Positions 56,584 to 64,000 of a stretch of DNA of 64,000 bases are shown piece by piece. Each line of letters starts with the position of its first letter. Positions within the stretch are counted from its first letter, which is position 1. Below the pieces are notes generated by a model. It saw only the letters and a program-made list of their open reading frames with translations. It had not been told where the DNA came from and searched no databases. Position numbers and translations under genes: made by a program. The DNA lies in contig NZ_JARVKV010000006.1 in assembly GCF_029813835.1 (NCBI RefSeq), positions 62,001-126,000 of the forward strand, read 5' to 3'. Source of the stretch: Streptomyces sp. DH37 (GTDB lineage Bacteria; Actinomycetota; Actinomycetes; Streptomycetales; Streptomycetaceae).

Positions 56584-57963
56584 TCAGCAGATGCCGACAG
56601 AAGCCAGCGCGCGCCTCTGACCTGGAGAAACATGGGCCGGGAAGAGGACGTAGCAGACGCCGCCCGTGCCGCTCCGCACCCGACCGTTGGCGTCGTACCG
56701 CTTCGTCCTCAGCCAGATGTTCTCGAACTGACGGCGCTTGTAGACGTGGCGGACGGCCTCGTTGCTGGGGCTCGCCGGGTCGTTGGCGATGACGTCGCCG
56801 TCCTCCGTGAAGCCGATGACGGTCATCAGGTGGCCCGAGGTGCCGTAGCCCGCGCCGTCCAGTTCGGAGGCCATGAAGGACTGGGACGTGATCAGGGGGA
56901 TGCCCGCGCGGATCAGCCTCTCGGCGTCCGCCAGGGAGTCCAGACGCGTCACGATGCCCTGCATGTCGCGGTACGTGGCCGCGTACGCGGTGTTGAACGG
57001 CCAGTTCCCACAGCCGGAGTACTGGTAGTCGTAGGTGAAGCGGGCGGCGTGGCAGACCTGGGGGTCGGCGTACTCGGGGTTGACCCAGGCCAGGTCCTCG
57101 GCGGTGGGCTTGCGGCCCCAGTACTCGATGATCATCTGCGAGGAGGTGGGGCTGCACCACGCCTCTCCGCCGTTGTCGTACTCCGGGTACTGGCCGATGT
57201 GGGTGTTCTGCGAGTAGCGCGGGACGTCCAGCTCCACGCCCGCGGCCACGCCCGGCGCGGTGGCCGGGACCTCGAAGCGGTCGGGGACGTCGGAGCCCAT
57301 GGCGCCCAGGCGCCAGAGCGTCGGGGTGGCGTCGGTGCCGGGGGCGCGGTGCAGGGTGGCGCGCAGCCGGTAGGAGGCCAGGCGCAGGCCGGTGGAGGTG
57401 TCGTCGACGGCGAAGGTGTCGGTCCAGACGCTGGACTTGCCGTCGCCCTGGTCGTCCACGGAGGTGCGGCGGACGTCCTGGTCGCCGGCGGCCCAGACGC
57501 CCAGGGTGTACCAGGGGGTGTCGGTGCCGTCGGTGTAGGTCCCCCGCATCTCGATCCGGATCCAGGTGCCGGCCGGGGTGTGGGCGTTCCAGGAGGCGAC
57601 GAGCTCGCTCGCGGGCACCGGCAGGCGGTGGACCGGGGAGGTCCAGACGGCGTACTCCCAGGTGGCGGTGCGCCGGGTGTGCGGGTCGGTGTAGTCGGTG
57701 GTGCCCGCGGGCGCGGCGATCGCGACGCCGGGGCGCCGGCCGGCCGCCACACGGGTGCCCTGCCCGGTGCCGGACCGCCAGTCGGCGGCGGAGGTCCAGC
57801 CGTGGTAGTCCACCGAGGAGCCGTCCCGCGAACCGCCCCGGGAGGCGGCCGGAGCGGCGGAGAGCGGGGAGGCGGCGGCCGAGGAGGCGACGGCGGCGGT
57901 CGCCGCGGTGGCGATGGCGGCGGCGAGTACGGTGCGGCGGGTGGCCGGTCTGCTGTCGGTCAT
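56584..57963 (-). CDS. Exported C39-like cysteine peptidase
   Basis: 459 residues. A twin-arginine-type signal (RPATRRTVLAAAIATAATAA) precedes about 200 residues of a beta-rich domain (WTSPVHRLPVPASELVASWN) and a C-terminal papain-like C39 domain. Catalytic Cys lies in GGEAWCSPTSSQMIIEYWG, the His in GTSGHLMTVIGF and the Asp in VIANDPASP. It would act outside the cell, with unknown substrate. Typical Streptomyces chromosomal gene, so it lies beyond the prophage end. Confidence 0.85.
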   Translation of the reverse strand: MTDSRPATRRTVLAAAIATAATAAVASSAAASPLSAAPAASRGGSRDGSSVDYHGWTSAADWRSGTGQGTRVAAGRRPGVAIAAPAGTTDYTDPHTRRTATWEYAVWTSPVHRLPVPASELVASWNAHTPAGTWIRIEMRGTYTDGTDTPWYTLGVWAAGDQDVRRTSVDDQGDGKSSVWTDTFAVDDTSTGLRLASYRLRATLHRAPGTDATPTLWRLGAMGSDVPDRFEVPATAPGVAAGVELDVPRYSQNTHIGQYPEYDNGGEAWCSPTSSQMIIEYWGRKPTAEDLAWVNPEYADPQVCHAARFTYDYQYSGCGNWPFNTAYAATYRDMQGIVTRLDSLADAERLIRAGIPLITSQSFMASELDGAGYGTSGHLMTVIGFTEDGDVIANDPASPSNEAVRHVYKRRQFENIWLRTKRYDANGRVRSGTGGVCYVLFPAHVSPGQRRALASVGIC

Positions 57964-58194
57964 GGCGGTGGGTACCCCGGTCCTTCCGTGAGTCGGTGCG
58001 TGGAGGAGGCCGCGTCCGTGAACCGCGCGGGTGTGGCGGGTGCGGTGCGGCGAGGCACCGTGAGGTCTCCTCATCTTGCCCCCGGCGGATCACCGCGGCC
58101 AGTGTTCGCGTCCGCCGGACGCGCGGATTCATTGGTCTCGTCCTCTGCCGGGGAGGGCGGCCGGGGCGCCGGCGGGCGGCCGTACGCTGGAGCG
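57964..58194. promoter_or_regulatory. Divergent intergenic region (host)
   Basis: 231 bases between divergent genes. It must hold both promoters, but no convincing -35/-10 pair or strong dyad was found. No RNA gene seen. Confidence 0.4.
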
Positions 58195-58845
58195 GTGACC
58201 CCACGAGCCTCCAGCGCCTCCGGTGCCTCCGTCGGCCCCGGTGACCTCGCCGGTCTCGCCCGGCGGTTGCGCGCCCTGCCGCCGTCGTGCGGGCCGGTGC
58301 GCCTGGTGGCGGTCGACGGGCACGCGGGGTCCGGCAAGAGCACGCTGGCCGGACGGCTGGCGGCGGAACCGGGCGGGGCCCCGGTGCTCCATCTGGACGA
58401 CCTGGCCAGCCATGACGCCCTGTTCGAGTGGACCGGCCGCGTCCTGGAGCAGGTGGTCGCGCCCCTCGCGCACGGGGAGCCGGCCCGGTACGGGGTCTAC
58501 GACTGGGAGCGCCGGGTGTTCGACGGGGAGCGCACGCTGCCGCCCGCGCCGGTGGTGCTGGTGGAAGGGGTCGGCGCGGGCCGCCGTGCCCTGCGCCCTC
58601 ATCTGGCCTGCGTCCTGTGGCTGGACGTGCCGCGCGAGGAGGCCTGGGCGCGCGGGCGGCGGCGGGACGGGCCGCGGCTCGACGCCTTCTGGGACGGCTG
58701 GGAACGCGCGGAGGAGCGGCACTTCGCCGCCGATCCCACCCGCCCCTACGCCGACCACCTGGTGCGGCGGGACGCGGGGGGATATCTGGTGCGTCCGGGC
58801 CCGCGCGGGGCGGACGCCGAATCCGCCCGCGCACACGGTGGGTGA
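58195..58845 (+). CDS. P-loop kinase-like protein (uridine kinase type)
   Basis: 216 residues from a GTG at 58195. Walker A is VAVDGHAGSGKSTLAGRLAA (about 42-61); VLHLDDLASHDALFEWTG carries the acidic base-like segment of uridine/cytidine kinases; APVVLVEGVGAGRRAL and LACVLWLDVPREEAWARG follow. Probably phosphorylates a nucleoside or related small molecule; frequently annotated in Streptomyces as ATP-binding protein. The exact substrate is unknown. Confidence 0.8.
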   Translation: MTPRASSASGASVGPGDLAGLARRLRALPPSCGPVRLVAVDGHAGSGKSTLAGRLAAEPGGAPVLHLDDLASHDALFEWTGRVLEQVVAPLAHGEPARYGVYDWERRVFDGERTLPPAPVVLVEGVGAGRRALRPHLACVLWLDVPREEAWARGRRRDGPRLDAFWDGWERAEERHFAADPTRPYADHLVRRDAGGYLVRPGPRGADAESARAHGG

Positions 58846-58969
58846 CGTGCCGTCGGAGGCGGACGCTCCCGCCGTACCGGGCGGCGGATCCCCGTCCGGC
58901 CCGGCTTGACCGACCACGGGTCCGGGTTCTACGTTCTCCCCGAACGGCCCGGACAGGCCGTTCACCACG

Positions 58970-59007
58970 CGAAGCCCCCGGTTGTTCCCCCGTGACCGGG
59001 GGCTTCG
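58970..59007 (+). terminator. Terminator after kinase-like gene
   Basis: A 13-bp perfect stem, CGAAGCCCCCGGT (58970-58982) with ACCGGGGGCTTCG (58995-59007), 12-nt loop, followed by TTCTG. Located downstream of the kinase-like gene. Confidence 0.75.
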
Positions 59008-59030
59008 TTCTGCCCGGACGCCCTCGGCCT

Positions 59031-59110
59031 CCCCGTCTCACCCCGTCTCACCCCATCTCACCCCACCTCACCCCGTCCCACCCCACCTCACCCCGTCTCA
59101 CTCCGCCTCG
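59031..59110. repeat. Decamer tandem repeat, CCCCGTCTCA type
   Basis: Eight head-to-tail 10-bp units: CCCCGTCTCA (59031, 59041, 59091), CCCCATCTCA (59051), CCCCACCTCA (59061, 59081), CCCCGTCCCA (59071) and CTCCGCCTCG (59101). Noncoding, in the ~250-bp space before the AAA ATPase gene. One strand is almost pure pyrimidine plus A. Likely a variable-number repeat. Confidence 0.85.
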
Positions 59111-59367
59111 CATCACCGTCCGTCACCGAACGGCCGCGCCCCGAGCGCCGGTCCGCCCCCTCTGCCCCACTGGCCTGCCCATACGCCGTCTACGACCGAA
59201 ACCGTCGCGCGGGTACCATGCCAAAGGCCGTGGGGGGTCGGGGCACCGCCTTGCCGTCTGCGGCAACTTCCTTCCTCAGCAAGGCCGTTGAGCGTCGTTG
59301 GGAACCGCCACCGCCGCCGGGCGACCACCCGGCGCATACCTTCGGGGGACGTTTCGTGGGGGACGTG
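59111..59367 (+). other. Leader region of AAA ATPase gene
   Basis: Upstream of the preferred start at 59368. In-frame ATG at 59218 and GTGs nearer the gene exist, so the N-terminus is uncertain. No RNA structure or promoter is assigned with confidence. Confidence 0.4.
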
Positions 59368-61326
59368 ATGGGCTACGGCACGCAGGACACCCATGGTCCG
59401 CAGGCCCCCGCCGACCTCGCCTGGCTGCGCGGGGTCGACGCGTACACCGTCGGCGGCTACGCCCACGCCGAGGAGGAGTTCCGCGCCGCCGTGCGCATCG
59501 ACCCGGGCATGGCCGACGCCTGGCTGGGACTGCACGCCCTGCGCGTGGACACCGCCACCGCCCTGCTGCGCATGCACGAGCACCGCCACCGCTTCGGCGA
59601 GCAGCGCGCCCGGCACGGCCGGTCCCTCAACTCCTGGTACTGGCTGGGCTGGTGGGTGCAGCCGGTGCTGGAGACCGAGCGCGACCTGCTGCTGGCGCAC
59701 GCCTCGCACTGGCTGGACGGCCGCCACGTCGCCGAGCTGGACCGGGCCCTGGCCGAGTGCCCGCCGGTGGAGACCGATCCGCAGGTGAGGTTCCTGCACG
59801 CCTGCCGCGCCTACCTCGCCAAGGACTGGGAGCTGCTGGTACGGCACACCGAGCCGCTGGTGGGCGATCCGCTGCTGGGCATCGAGGCGAGCCTGTTCGC
59901 GGGCATGGCCCGGGTCCGGCTGGAGATGTACGGACAGGCCGAGCCGCTGCTGGCCGCCGCCCTGATGCGCTGCCGCAGCGAGCAGCCGCAGCGCAAGGAG
60001 CTGCGCTACTGGCTGGCCCGCGCCCGGGAGGGCACCGGGCGCAGCGCGGCGGCGCTGCCGCTGTACCGGGCGGTGCACCGGGTGGACCCGGCGTTCATGG
60101 ACACCTCCGCCCGGCTGACCGCCATCGCCGAGGGCGACGGGCTGGACGACGCGCCGGGCATGGCGACGGCCGTGACGGTCGCGGACGGCGGGACGGACGG
60201 CGCCGACGTGCTGGGCGATCTGCTGGAGGGCGGCCCGCCGGTCGGCGGCGCGTACGCCGTCGACGGCGTGGACCTCACCGAACCGGCCGCCGACGGCCCG
60301 CGGTCCGGCGGTGCGGCGGGCGGCACGGCGGGCGGCACGGCCGGTCCCGTGCCGGCGGAGGCCGACGGCGTACGGGAGCGGTCGTCGTCCGGCCGCCGCG
60401 GGGCCGACGGGCGGTTCCCGGCCGGGCCGGCCGACCCGGTGCTGCTGGCCGGCGCGATGGGGGAGCTGGAGCGCATGGTCGGCCTGGAGCCGGTCAAGCG
60501 CCAGGTGCGGGCGCTGTCGGCGCAGTTGCACATGGCGCGGCTCCGCGCCGAGCAGGGGCTGCCCGTCCAGCCGCCCAAGCGGCACTTCGTCTTCTCCGGT
60601 CCCTCGGGGACGGGCAAGACGACGGTGGCGCGCATCCTGGGGCGGGTGTTCTACGCGCTGGGCCTGCTGGGCGGCGACCACCTGGTGGAGGCGCAGCGCG
60701 CCGACCTGGTGGGCGAGTACCTGGGCCAGACGGCGGTCAAGGCGAACGAGCTGATCGACTCCGCGCTGGGCGGGGTGCTCTTCGTGGACGAGGCGTACAG
60801 CCTGTCCAACACCGGTTACGGCAAGGGCGACGCGTACGGCGACGAGGCGCTGCAGGTGCTGCTCAAGCGCGCCGAGGACAGCCGGGACCGGCTGGTGGTG
60901 ATCCTGGCGGGCTACCCGGAGGGCATGGACCGGCTGCTGGCCGCCAACCCGGGCCTGGGCTCGCGCTTCACCACCCGCGTGGACTTCCCCAGCTACCGGC
61001 CGCCGGAGCTGACGGCGATCGGCGAGGTGCTGGCGGCCGAGAACGGCGACGTGTGGGACGAGGAGGCGCTGGACGAGCTGCGCAGCATCAGCGGCCACGT
61101 GGTGGACCAGGGCTGGATCGACGAGCTGGGCAACGGCCGCTTCCTGCGCACGCTGTACGAGAAGTCCTGCGCCTACCGCGATCTGCGGCTGTCGGGCTAC
61201 CCGGGCACGCCCTCCCGGGAGGAGCTGGCCACGCTGCGGCTGCCGGACCTGATGCAGGCGTACGGGGAGGTCCTGTCCGGCCGCGGCCCCGAGGGGCCGC
61301 GGCGCGAGCCTCCGTCGTTCGCCTGA
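59368..61326 (+). CDS. TPR-containing AAA ATPase, CbbX/EccA-like
   Basis: 652 residues from the ATG at 59368. The N-terminal ~260 are helical repeats of the TPR kind (AYTVGGYAHAEEEFRAAVRI), followed by a Gly/Ala-rich linker. The C-terminal AAA domain has Walker A FVFSGPSGTGKTTVARILGR, Walker B GGVLFVDEAYSLSN, sensor region VVILAGYPEGMDRLLAANPG and an Arg-containing GLGSRFTTRVDF. The layout matches EccA-type type VII secretion ATPases and CbbX/SpoVK proteins. No ESX genes are nearby, so the partner is unknown. Confidence 0.85.
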   Translation: MGYGTQDTHGPQAPADLAWLRGVDAYTVGGYAHAEEEFRAAVRIDPGMADAWLGLHALRVDTATALLRMHEHRHRFGEQRARHGRSLNSWYWLGWWVQPVLETERDLLLAHASHWLDGRHVAELDRALAECPPVETDPQVRFLHACRAYLAKDWELLVRHTEPLVGDPLLGIEASLFAGMARVRLEMYGQAEPLLAAALMRCRSEQPQRKELRYWLARAREGTGRSAAALPLYRAVHRVDPAFMDTSARLTAIAEGDGLDDAPGMATAVTVADGGTDGADVLGDLLEGGPPVGGAYAVDGVDLTEPAADGPRSGGAAGGTAGGTAGPVPAEADGVRERSSSGRRGADGRFPAGPADPVLLAGAMGELERMVGLEPVKRQVRALSAQLHMARLRAEQGLPVQPPKRHFVFSGPSGTGKTTVARILGRVFYALGLLGGDHLVEAQRADLVGEYLGQTAVKANELIDSALGGVLFVDEAYSLSNTGYGKGDAYGDEALQVLLKRAEDSRDRLVVILAGYPEGMDRLLAANPGLGSRFTTRVDFPSYRPPELTAIGEVLAAENGDVWDEEALDELRSISGHVVDQGWIDELGNGRFLRTLYEKSCAYRDLRLSGYPGTPSREELATLRLPDLMQAYGEVLSGRGPEGPRREPPSFA

Positions 61327-61483
61327 GTCCCGGACCGGGCCGGCCTCAGGGAGCGGGAAGCGGCGCCGGGGTCCGGCCGCGAGGCGGGTGCGGCCGGGAC
61401 ACCGCCCGGCCCCCGGGGAGCCGCCCGCCGACGCGGGTGCGGCGGCGCCGCGCGAACCGGGGCGGGGTACGGGAGGGCCGGGC
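61327..61483. other. Convergent intergenic spacer
   Basis: 157 bases between convergent genes; very GC-rich with several short GC stems but no clear terminator identified. Nothing else recognised. Confidence 0.4.
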
Positions 61484-61957
61484 TCAGCCGGCCGCCGGTC
61501 CCGTGCCGTACCGCTCGGCCAGTTCGCGCAGGGTCCTCGCGTCCCGGACGGCCTGCTGTTGCGCGATGCCGGGCTGGATGCCCATGGCGGGCAGGGTGGT
61601 GCCGTCGGAGAGGTCGAGGAGGACCCAGGGGTCGCCGGGGCGGAGGTTCACCTTGATGATCTCTGCCCATTCCAGGTGACGCCGGGTGGTGAGGTTGACG
61701 ACCGTGACACCGTCGGCGTCGGCGACCACCTTCGGGCGGCTGAGCAGGGCGAGGACGCCGAGGAACAGCAGACCGGTGACGACGAAGCTGGCCCGCTCGC
61801 CCGCCCCGAGCCCCTCCAGCAGCATCGCGACCGTGGTCAGGGTGGCCAGGATCGTGACGCCGACCGTCAGCAGGACGACCCGGGTGCGGGTGGGCCGGAA
61901 GGTCACCGGCAGGCCGGGGCCGGTCTCTGCGCCGGGTTCGGGGGCGGGGGCGGACAC
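61484..61957 (-). CDS. PH-domain membrane protein
   Basis: 157 residues. Two hydrophobic segments at about 26-47 (RVVLLTVGVTILATLTTVAM) and 54-68 (SFVVTGLLFLGVLALL), then a bacterial PH-like domain: PKVVADADGVTVVNLTTRRH, LEWAEIIKVNLRPGDPWVLL and DLSDGTTLPAMGIQPG. Common next to hisG in Streptomyces. Probably a membrane-anchored protein of unknown function. Confidence 0.82.
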   Translation of the reverse strand: MSAPAPEPGAETGPGLPVTFRPTRTRVVLLTVGVTILATLTTVAMLLEGLGAGERASFVVTGLLFLGVLALLSRPKVVADADGVTVVNLTTRRHLEWAEIIKVNLRPGDPWVLLDLSDGTTLPAMGIQPGIAQQQAVRDARTLRELAERYGTGPAAG

Positions 61958-62015
61958 GGGCGTCGCTCTCCGGGGTGTGTGCGTCGGTGCGGTCGGTGCT
62001 GACGGCGGCGGGCCG

Positions 62016-62864
62016 TCAGAGGCGGCAGGCGTGGATGCCGGTGGTGAGGATCGCCCGGGCGCCCAGGTCGTAGAGGTCGTCCATGATCCGCTGGGCGTCC
62101 CTGGCGGGGACCATGGAACGCACCGCGACCCAGCCCTCGTGGTGCAGCGGCGAGATGGTGGGCGACTCCAGGCCGGGGGTGAGGGCCACGGCCTGCTCGA
62201 CCTTCTCGGCGCGGATGTCGTAGTCCATCATCACGTAGCGCCGGGCCACCAGGACGCCCTGCATGCGGCGGAGGAACTGCCGCACCTTGGGGTCGTCGGC
62301 GGGGGCCCCGGTACGCCGGATGACGACGGCCTCGGACTCCAGGATCGGCTCGCCGATGATCTCCAGCCCGGCGTTGCGCAGCGTGGTGCCGGTCTCGACG
62401 ACGTCGGCGATGATCTCGGCGACGCCGAGCTGGATGGCCGTCTCCACCGCGCCGTCGAGGCGGACGACGGAGGCGTCCACCCCGTGGTCGGCCAGGTGCT
62501 TGGCGACCAGGCCGGGGAAGGAGGTGGCGATGGTCATGCCGCCGAAGTCGCCGACGCCGTCCGCGGTGCCGGGGCGGGTGGCGTAGCGGAAGGTGGAGGC
62601 GGCGAAGCCGAGCTGGAGGATCTCCTCGGCGGCGGCGCCGGAGTCCAGCAGCAGGTCGCGGCCGGTGATGCCGATGTCGAGCTTTCCGGAGCCCACGTAG
62701 ACGGCGATGTCGCGGGGGCGGAGGAAGAAGAACTCCACCTCGTTGTCGCCGTCCACCAGGACCAGCTCGCGGCGGTCCTTGCGCTGCTTGTAGCCCGCCT
62801 CATGGAGCATCGCCGACGCAGGCTCGGACAGTGAACCCTTGTTGGGGACGGCGATGCGCAGCAT
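62016..62864 (-). CDS. hisG: ATP phosphoribosyltransferase (HisG, long form)
   Basis: 282 residues. Catalyses the first step of histidine synthesis, joining ATP and PRPP. MLRIAVPNKGSLSEPASAML, DIAVYVGSGKLDIGITGRDL and GVAEIIADVVETGTTLRNAG (PRPP loop) are diagnostic. The C-terminal ~75 residues (GVLVARRYVMMDYDIRAEKV, WVAVRSMVPARDAQRIMDDL) form the ACT-like regulatory domain of the long HisG, which binds histidine for feedback inhibition. hisE is 111 bp upstream in the same direction. Confidence 0.97.
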   Translation of the reverse strand: MLRIAVPNKGSLSEPASAMLHEAGYKQRKDRRELVLVDGDNEVEFFFLRPRDIAVYVGSGKLDIGITGRDLLLDSGAAAEEILQLGFAASTFRYATRPGTADGVGDFGGMTIATSFPGLVAKHLADHGVDASVVRLDGAVETAIQLGVAEIIADVVETGTTLRNAGLEIIGEPILESEAVVIRRTGAPADDPKVRQFLRRMQGVLVARRYVMMDYDIRAEKVEQAVALTPGLESPTISPLHHEGWVAVRSMVPARDAQRIMDDLYDLGARAILTTGIHACRL

Positions 62865-62975
62865 GGGGCGGTCTTCCTTCGCGTTCTGGGGCCGGTGCGG
62901 TCGGCGCGGGGATGTGCGGTCGGTGCTGACGGCGGCGGGGGCGCCGGTGGGGGCGCGCCCCCACCGGGACGCGCT

Positions 62976-63248
62976 CTACAGGTGAGCGTATACGTCGTCG
63001 AGGCTGATGCCCCGGGCGACCATCATCACCTGAAGGTGGTACAGCAGTTGGGAGATCTCCTCGGCGGTGCGGTCCGCGCCCTCGTACTCCGCGGCCATCC
63101 ACACCTCGGCGGCCTCCTCGACGACCTTCTTGCCGATGGTGTGGACGCCCGCGGCCACCAGCTCGGCGGTGCGGGAGGTGGCGGGGTCGCCGGTGGCGGC
63201 CTTCTGCCGGAGCTCGCCGAACAGTTCCTCGAATGTCTTGTTCGCCAT
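62976..63248 (-). CDS. hisE: Phosphoribosyl-ATP diphosphatase (HisE)
   Basis: 90 residues. [20 protein letters not shown] and [20 protein letters not shown] (metal-binding E-E-x-x-E) with [20 protein letters not shown] match the all-helical HisE fold. It removes pyrophosphate from phosphoribosyl-ATP, the second step after HisG. Located between ribH and hisG, the usual Streptomyces order; likely cotranscribed with hisG. Confidence 0.96.
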   Translation of the reverse strand: MANKTFEELFGELRQKAATGDPATSRTAELVAAGVHTIGKKVVEEAAEVWMAAEYEGADRTAEEISQLLYHLQVMMVARGISLDDVYAHL

Positions 63249-63282
63249 GGTGCCCCCTACCCTACGCCGGTCCCGTCCCCGC

Positions 63283-63768
63283 TCAGCGCCAGGGCTCGGC
63301 GACGGTGCGCAGGACGGCGGCCGTCGCGACGGCGGCCGTCACCGCCTCGTGGCCCTTGTCCTCGCCGGAGCCCTCCAGGCCGGCGCGGTCCAGGGCCTGC
63401 TCCTCGGTGTCGCAGGTCAGCACGCCGAAGCCGACGGGCACGCCGGTGTCCACCGAGACCTGGGTGAGGCCCTGGGCGACGCCCTGGCAGACGTAGTCGA
63501 AGTGCGGGGTGCCCCCGCGGATGACCACGCCGAGCGCGACGACCGCGTCGTAGCCGCGGGCGGCCAGCACCTTGGCGGCGACGGGCAGCTCGAAGCTGCC
63601 GGGGACGCGCAGCACGGTGGGCTCGTGGATGCCCAGCTCGCCCAGGGCGCGCAGCGCGCCGTTCAGCAGGCCGTCCATCACCTTCTCGTGCCACTGCGCG
63701 GCGATCACGGCCACGCGCAGGTCGCCGCAGTTCTTGACGGTCAGTTCGGGGGCGCCCTTGCCGCTCAC
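63283..63768 (-). CDS. ribH: 6,7-dimethyl-8-ribityllumazine synthase
   Basis: 161 residues. [40 protein letters not shown] and [20 protein letters not shown] (catalytic His in the TPHFDYV motif) identify lumazine synthase, the penultimate enzyme of riboflavin synthesis. It condenses the RibBA product dihydroxybutanone phosphate with the pyrimidine intermediate. The upstream partial gene is ribBA, as expected. Confidence 0.97.
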   Translation of the reverse strand: MSGKGAPELTVKNCGDLRVAVIAAQWHEKVMDGLLNGALRALGELGIHEPTVLRVPGSFELPVAAKVLAARGYDAVVALGVVIRGGTPHFDYVCQGVAQGLTQVSVDTGVPVGFGVLTCDTEEQALDRAGLEGSGEDKGHEAVTAAVATAAVLRTVAEPWR

Positions 63769-63832
63769 GTTGCTCCTCGTTCTGTGGGGTGGTGCCGGTA
63801 CCGGTGGACGGGTCGTTCGACGGGACGCGGGG

Positions 63833-64000
63833 TCACTGGCTGCCGCAGACGGCGAGCGGTTCCCCGTCCAGCCAGGGCAGGTCGTGCCCCATGCGGTCCC
63901 GCTTGGTGCGCAGGTAGCGCAGGTTGTGCTCGCCCGCCTGGACGGGCATCGGCTCGCGGCCGGTGACGCGCAGCCCGTGGCGGGTCAGGGCCTCGGTCTT
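63833..64000 (-). CDS. ribBA: RibBA / GTP cyclohydrolase II, C-terminal part
   Basis: The last 55 residues are present; the gene continues past the right edge. [40 protein letters not shown] and [15 protein letters not shown] match the end of the GTP cyclohydrolase II domain in actinobacterial RibBA. It supplies riboflavin precursors to the pathway with RibH. The RibB half cannot be seen, so a stand-alone RibA is not excluded. Confidence 0.88.
   Translation of the reverse strand, partial: KTEALTRHGLRVTGREPMPVQAGEHNLRYLRTKRDRMGHDLPWLDGEPLAVCGSQ

Noticed and set aside
56498..57000. tRNA gene or tRNA fragment as attachment site
   Set aside because: No cloverleaf or tRNA 3'-end sequence could be recognised near the integrase; the same was true elsewhere in the window.
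55220..59041. Long minus-strand open frame covering the integrase and the C39/kinase region
   Set aside because: It crosses the integrase (good catalytic residues on the other strand) and the terminator, and is low-complexity; the real genes are the integrase, the C39 peptidase and the kinase-like gene.

Overview
The window is Streptomyces-type DNA: very GC-rich, dense overlapping operons, GTG starts, and a chromosomal tail whose order (AAA ATPase, PH-domain protein, hisG, hisE, ribH, ribBA) is typical of Streptomyces chromosomes. About the first 56.5 kb is one large integrated siphovirus (prophage or phage-like integrative element). Its left end lies outside the window; its right end is just after the tyrosine integrase at 55247-56497.

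Layout. 1-2029: lysis genes (small membrane proteins, holin, amidase-LysM endolysin). 2092-14247: tail genes (tail spike, minor tail proteins, a 1,680-residue tape measure with two wall-hydrolase domains, a G/GT chaperone pair with an intact -1 frameshift site, major tail protein). 14324-22844: head-tail connectors, an unexpected glycosyltransferase, capsid, scaffold, MuF-like protein, portal, both terminase subunits. 22845-25888: candidate packaging site, HNH nuclease, a small methyltransferase, a lipoprotein and a 28-residue membrane peptide. 26005-28129: GIY-YIG protein and small Streptomyces-type proteins. 28167-31702: a segment resembling the Streptomyces conjugation machinery: a TraB/FtsK-like translocase, a DUF2637/Spd-like membrane protein, and an ordered array of ten CGTGACG-type heptamers. 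32103-34673: small early genes separated by strong hairpins. 34942-36871: a plus-strand, moron-like cassette with a helix-turn-helix/degenerate-Nudix fusion coupled to a canonical Nudix hydrolase. 36926-37561: toxin-antitoxin-like pair. 37792-46867: DNA modification (three methyltransferases) and replication genes, with a repeat-rich candidate origin inside the replisome organiser. 46950-53543: WhiB-like factor, multi-HTH protein, RecT/YqaJ recombination pair, many small coupled zinc-knuckle and membrane proteins, another GIY-YIG protein. 53631-56497: excisionase-like protein, Cro-like protein, divergent repressor candidate, a small gene overlapping the integrase, and the integrase.

56584-64000 is host chromosome: a Tat-exported C39-like peptidase, a P-loop kinase-like protein, a decamer tandem repeat, a TPR/AAA ATPase, a PH-domain membrane protein, and histidine and riboflavin biosynthesis genes, the last (ribBA) cut by the window edge.

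Most of the virion genes look intact, so the element could be functional. The most unusual feature is the co-occurrence of a full virion gene set with a TraB/Spd-like DNA-translocation module and its adjacent heptamer array. All assignments come from reading the sequence; none was tested by database search.
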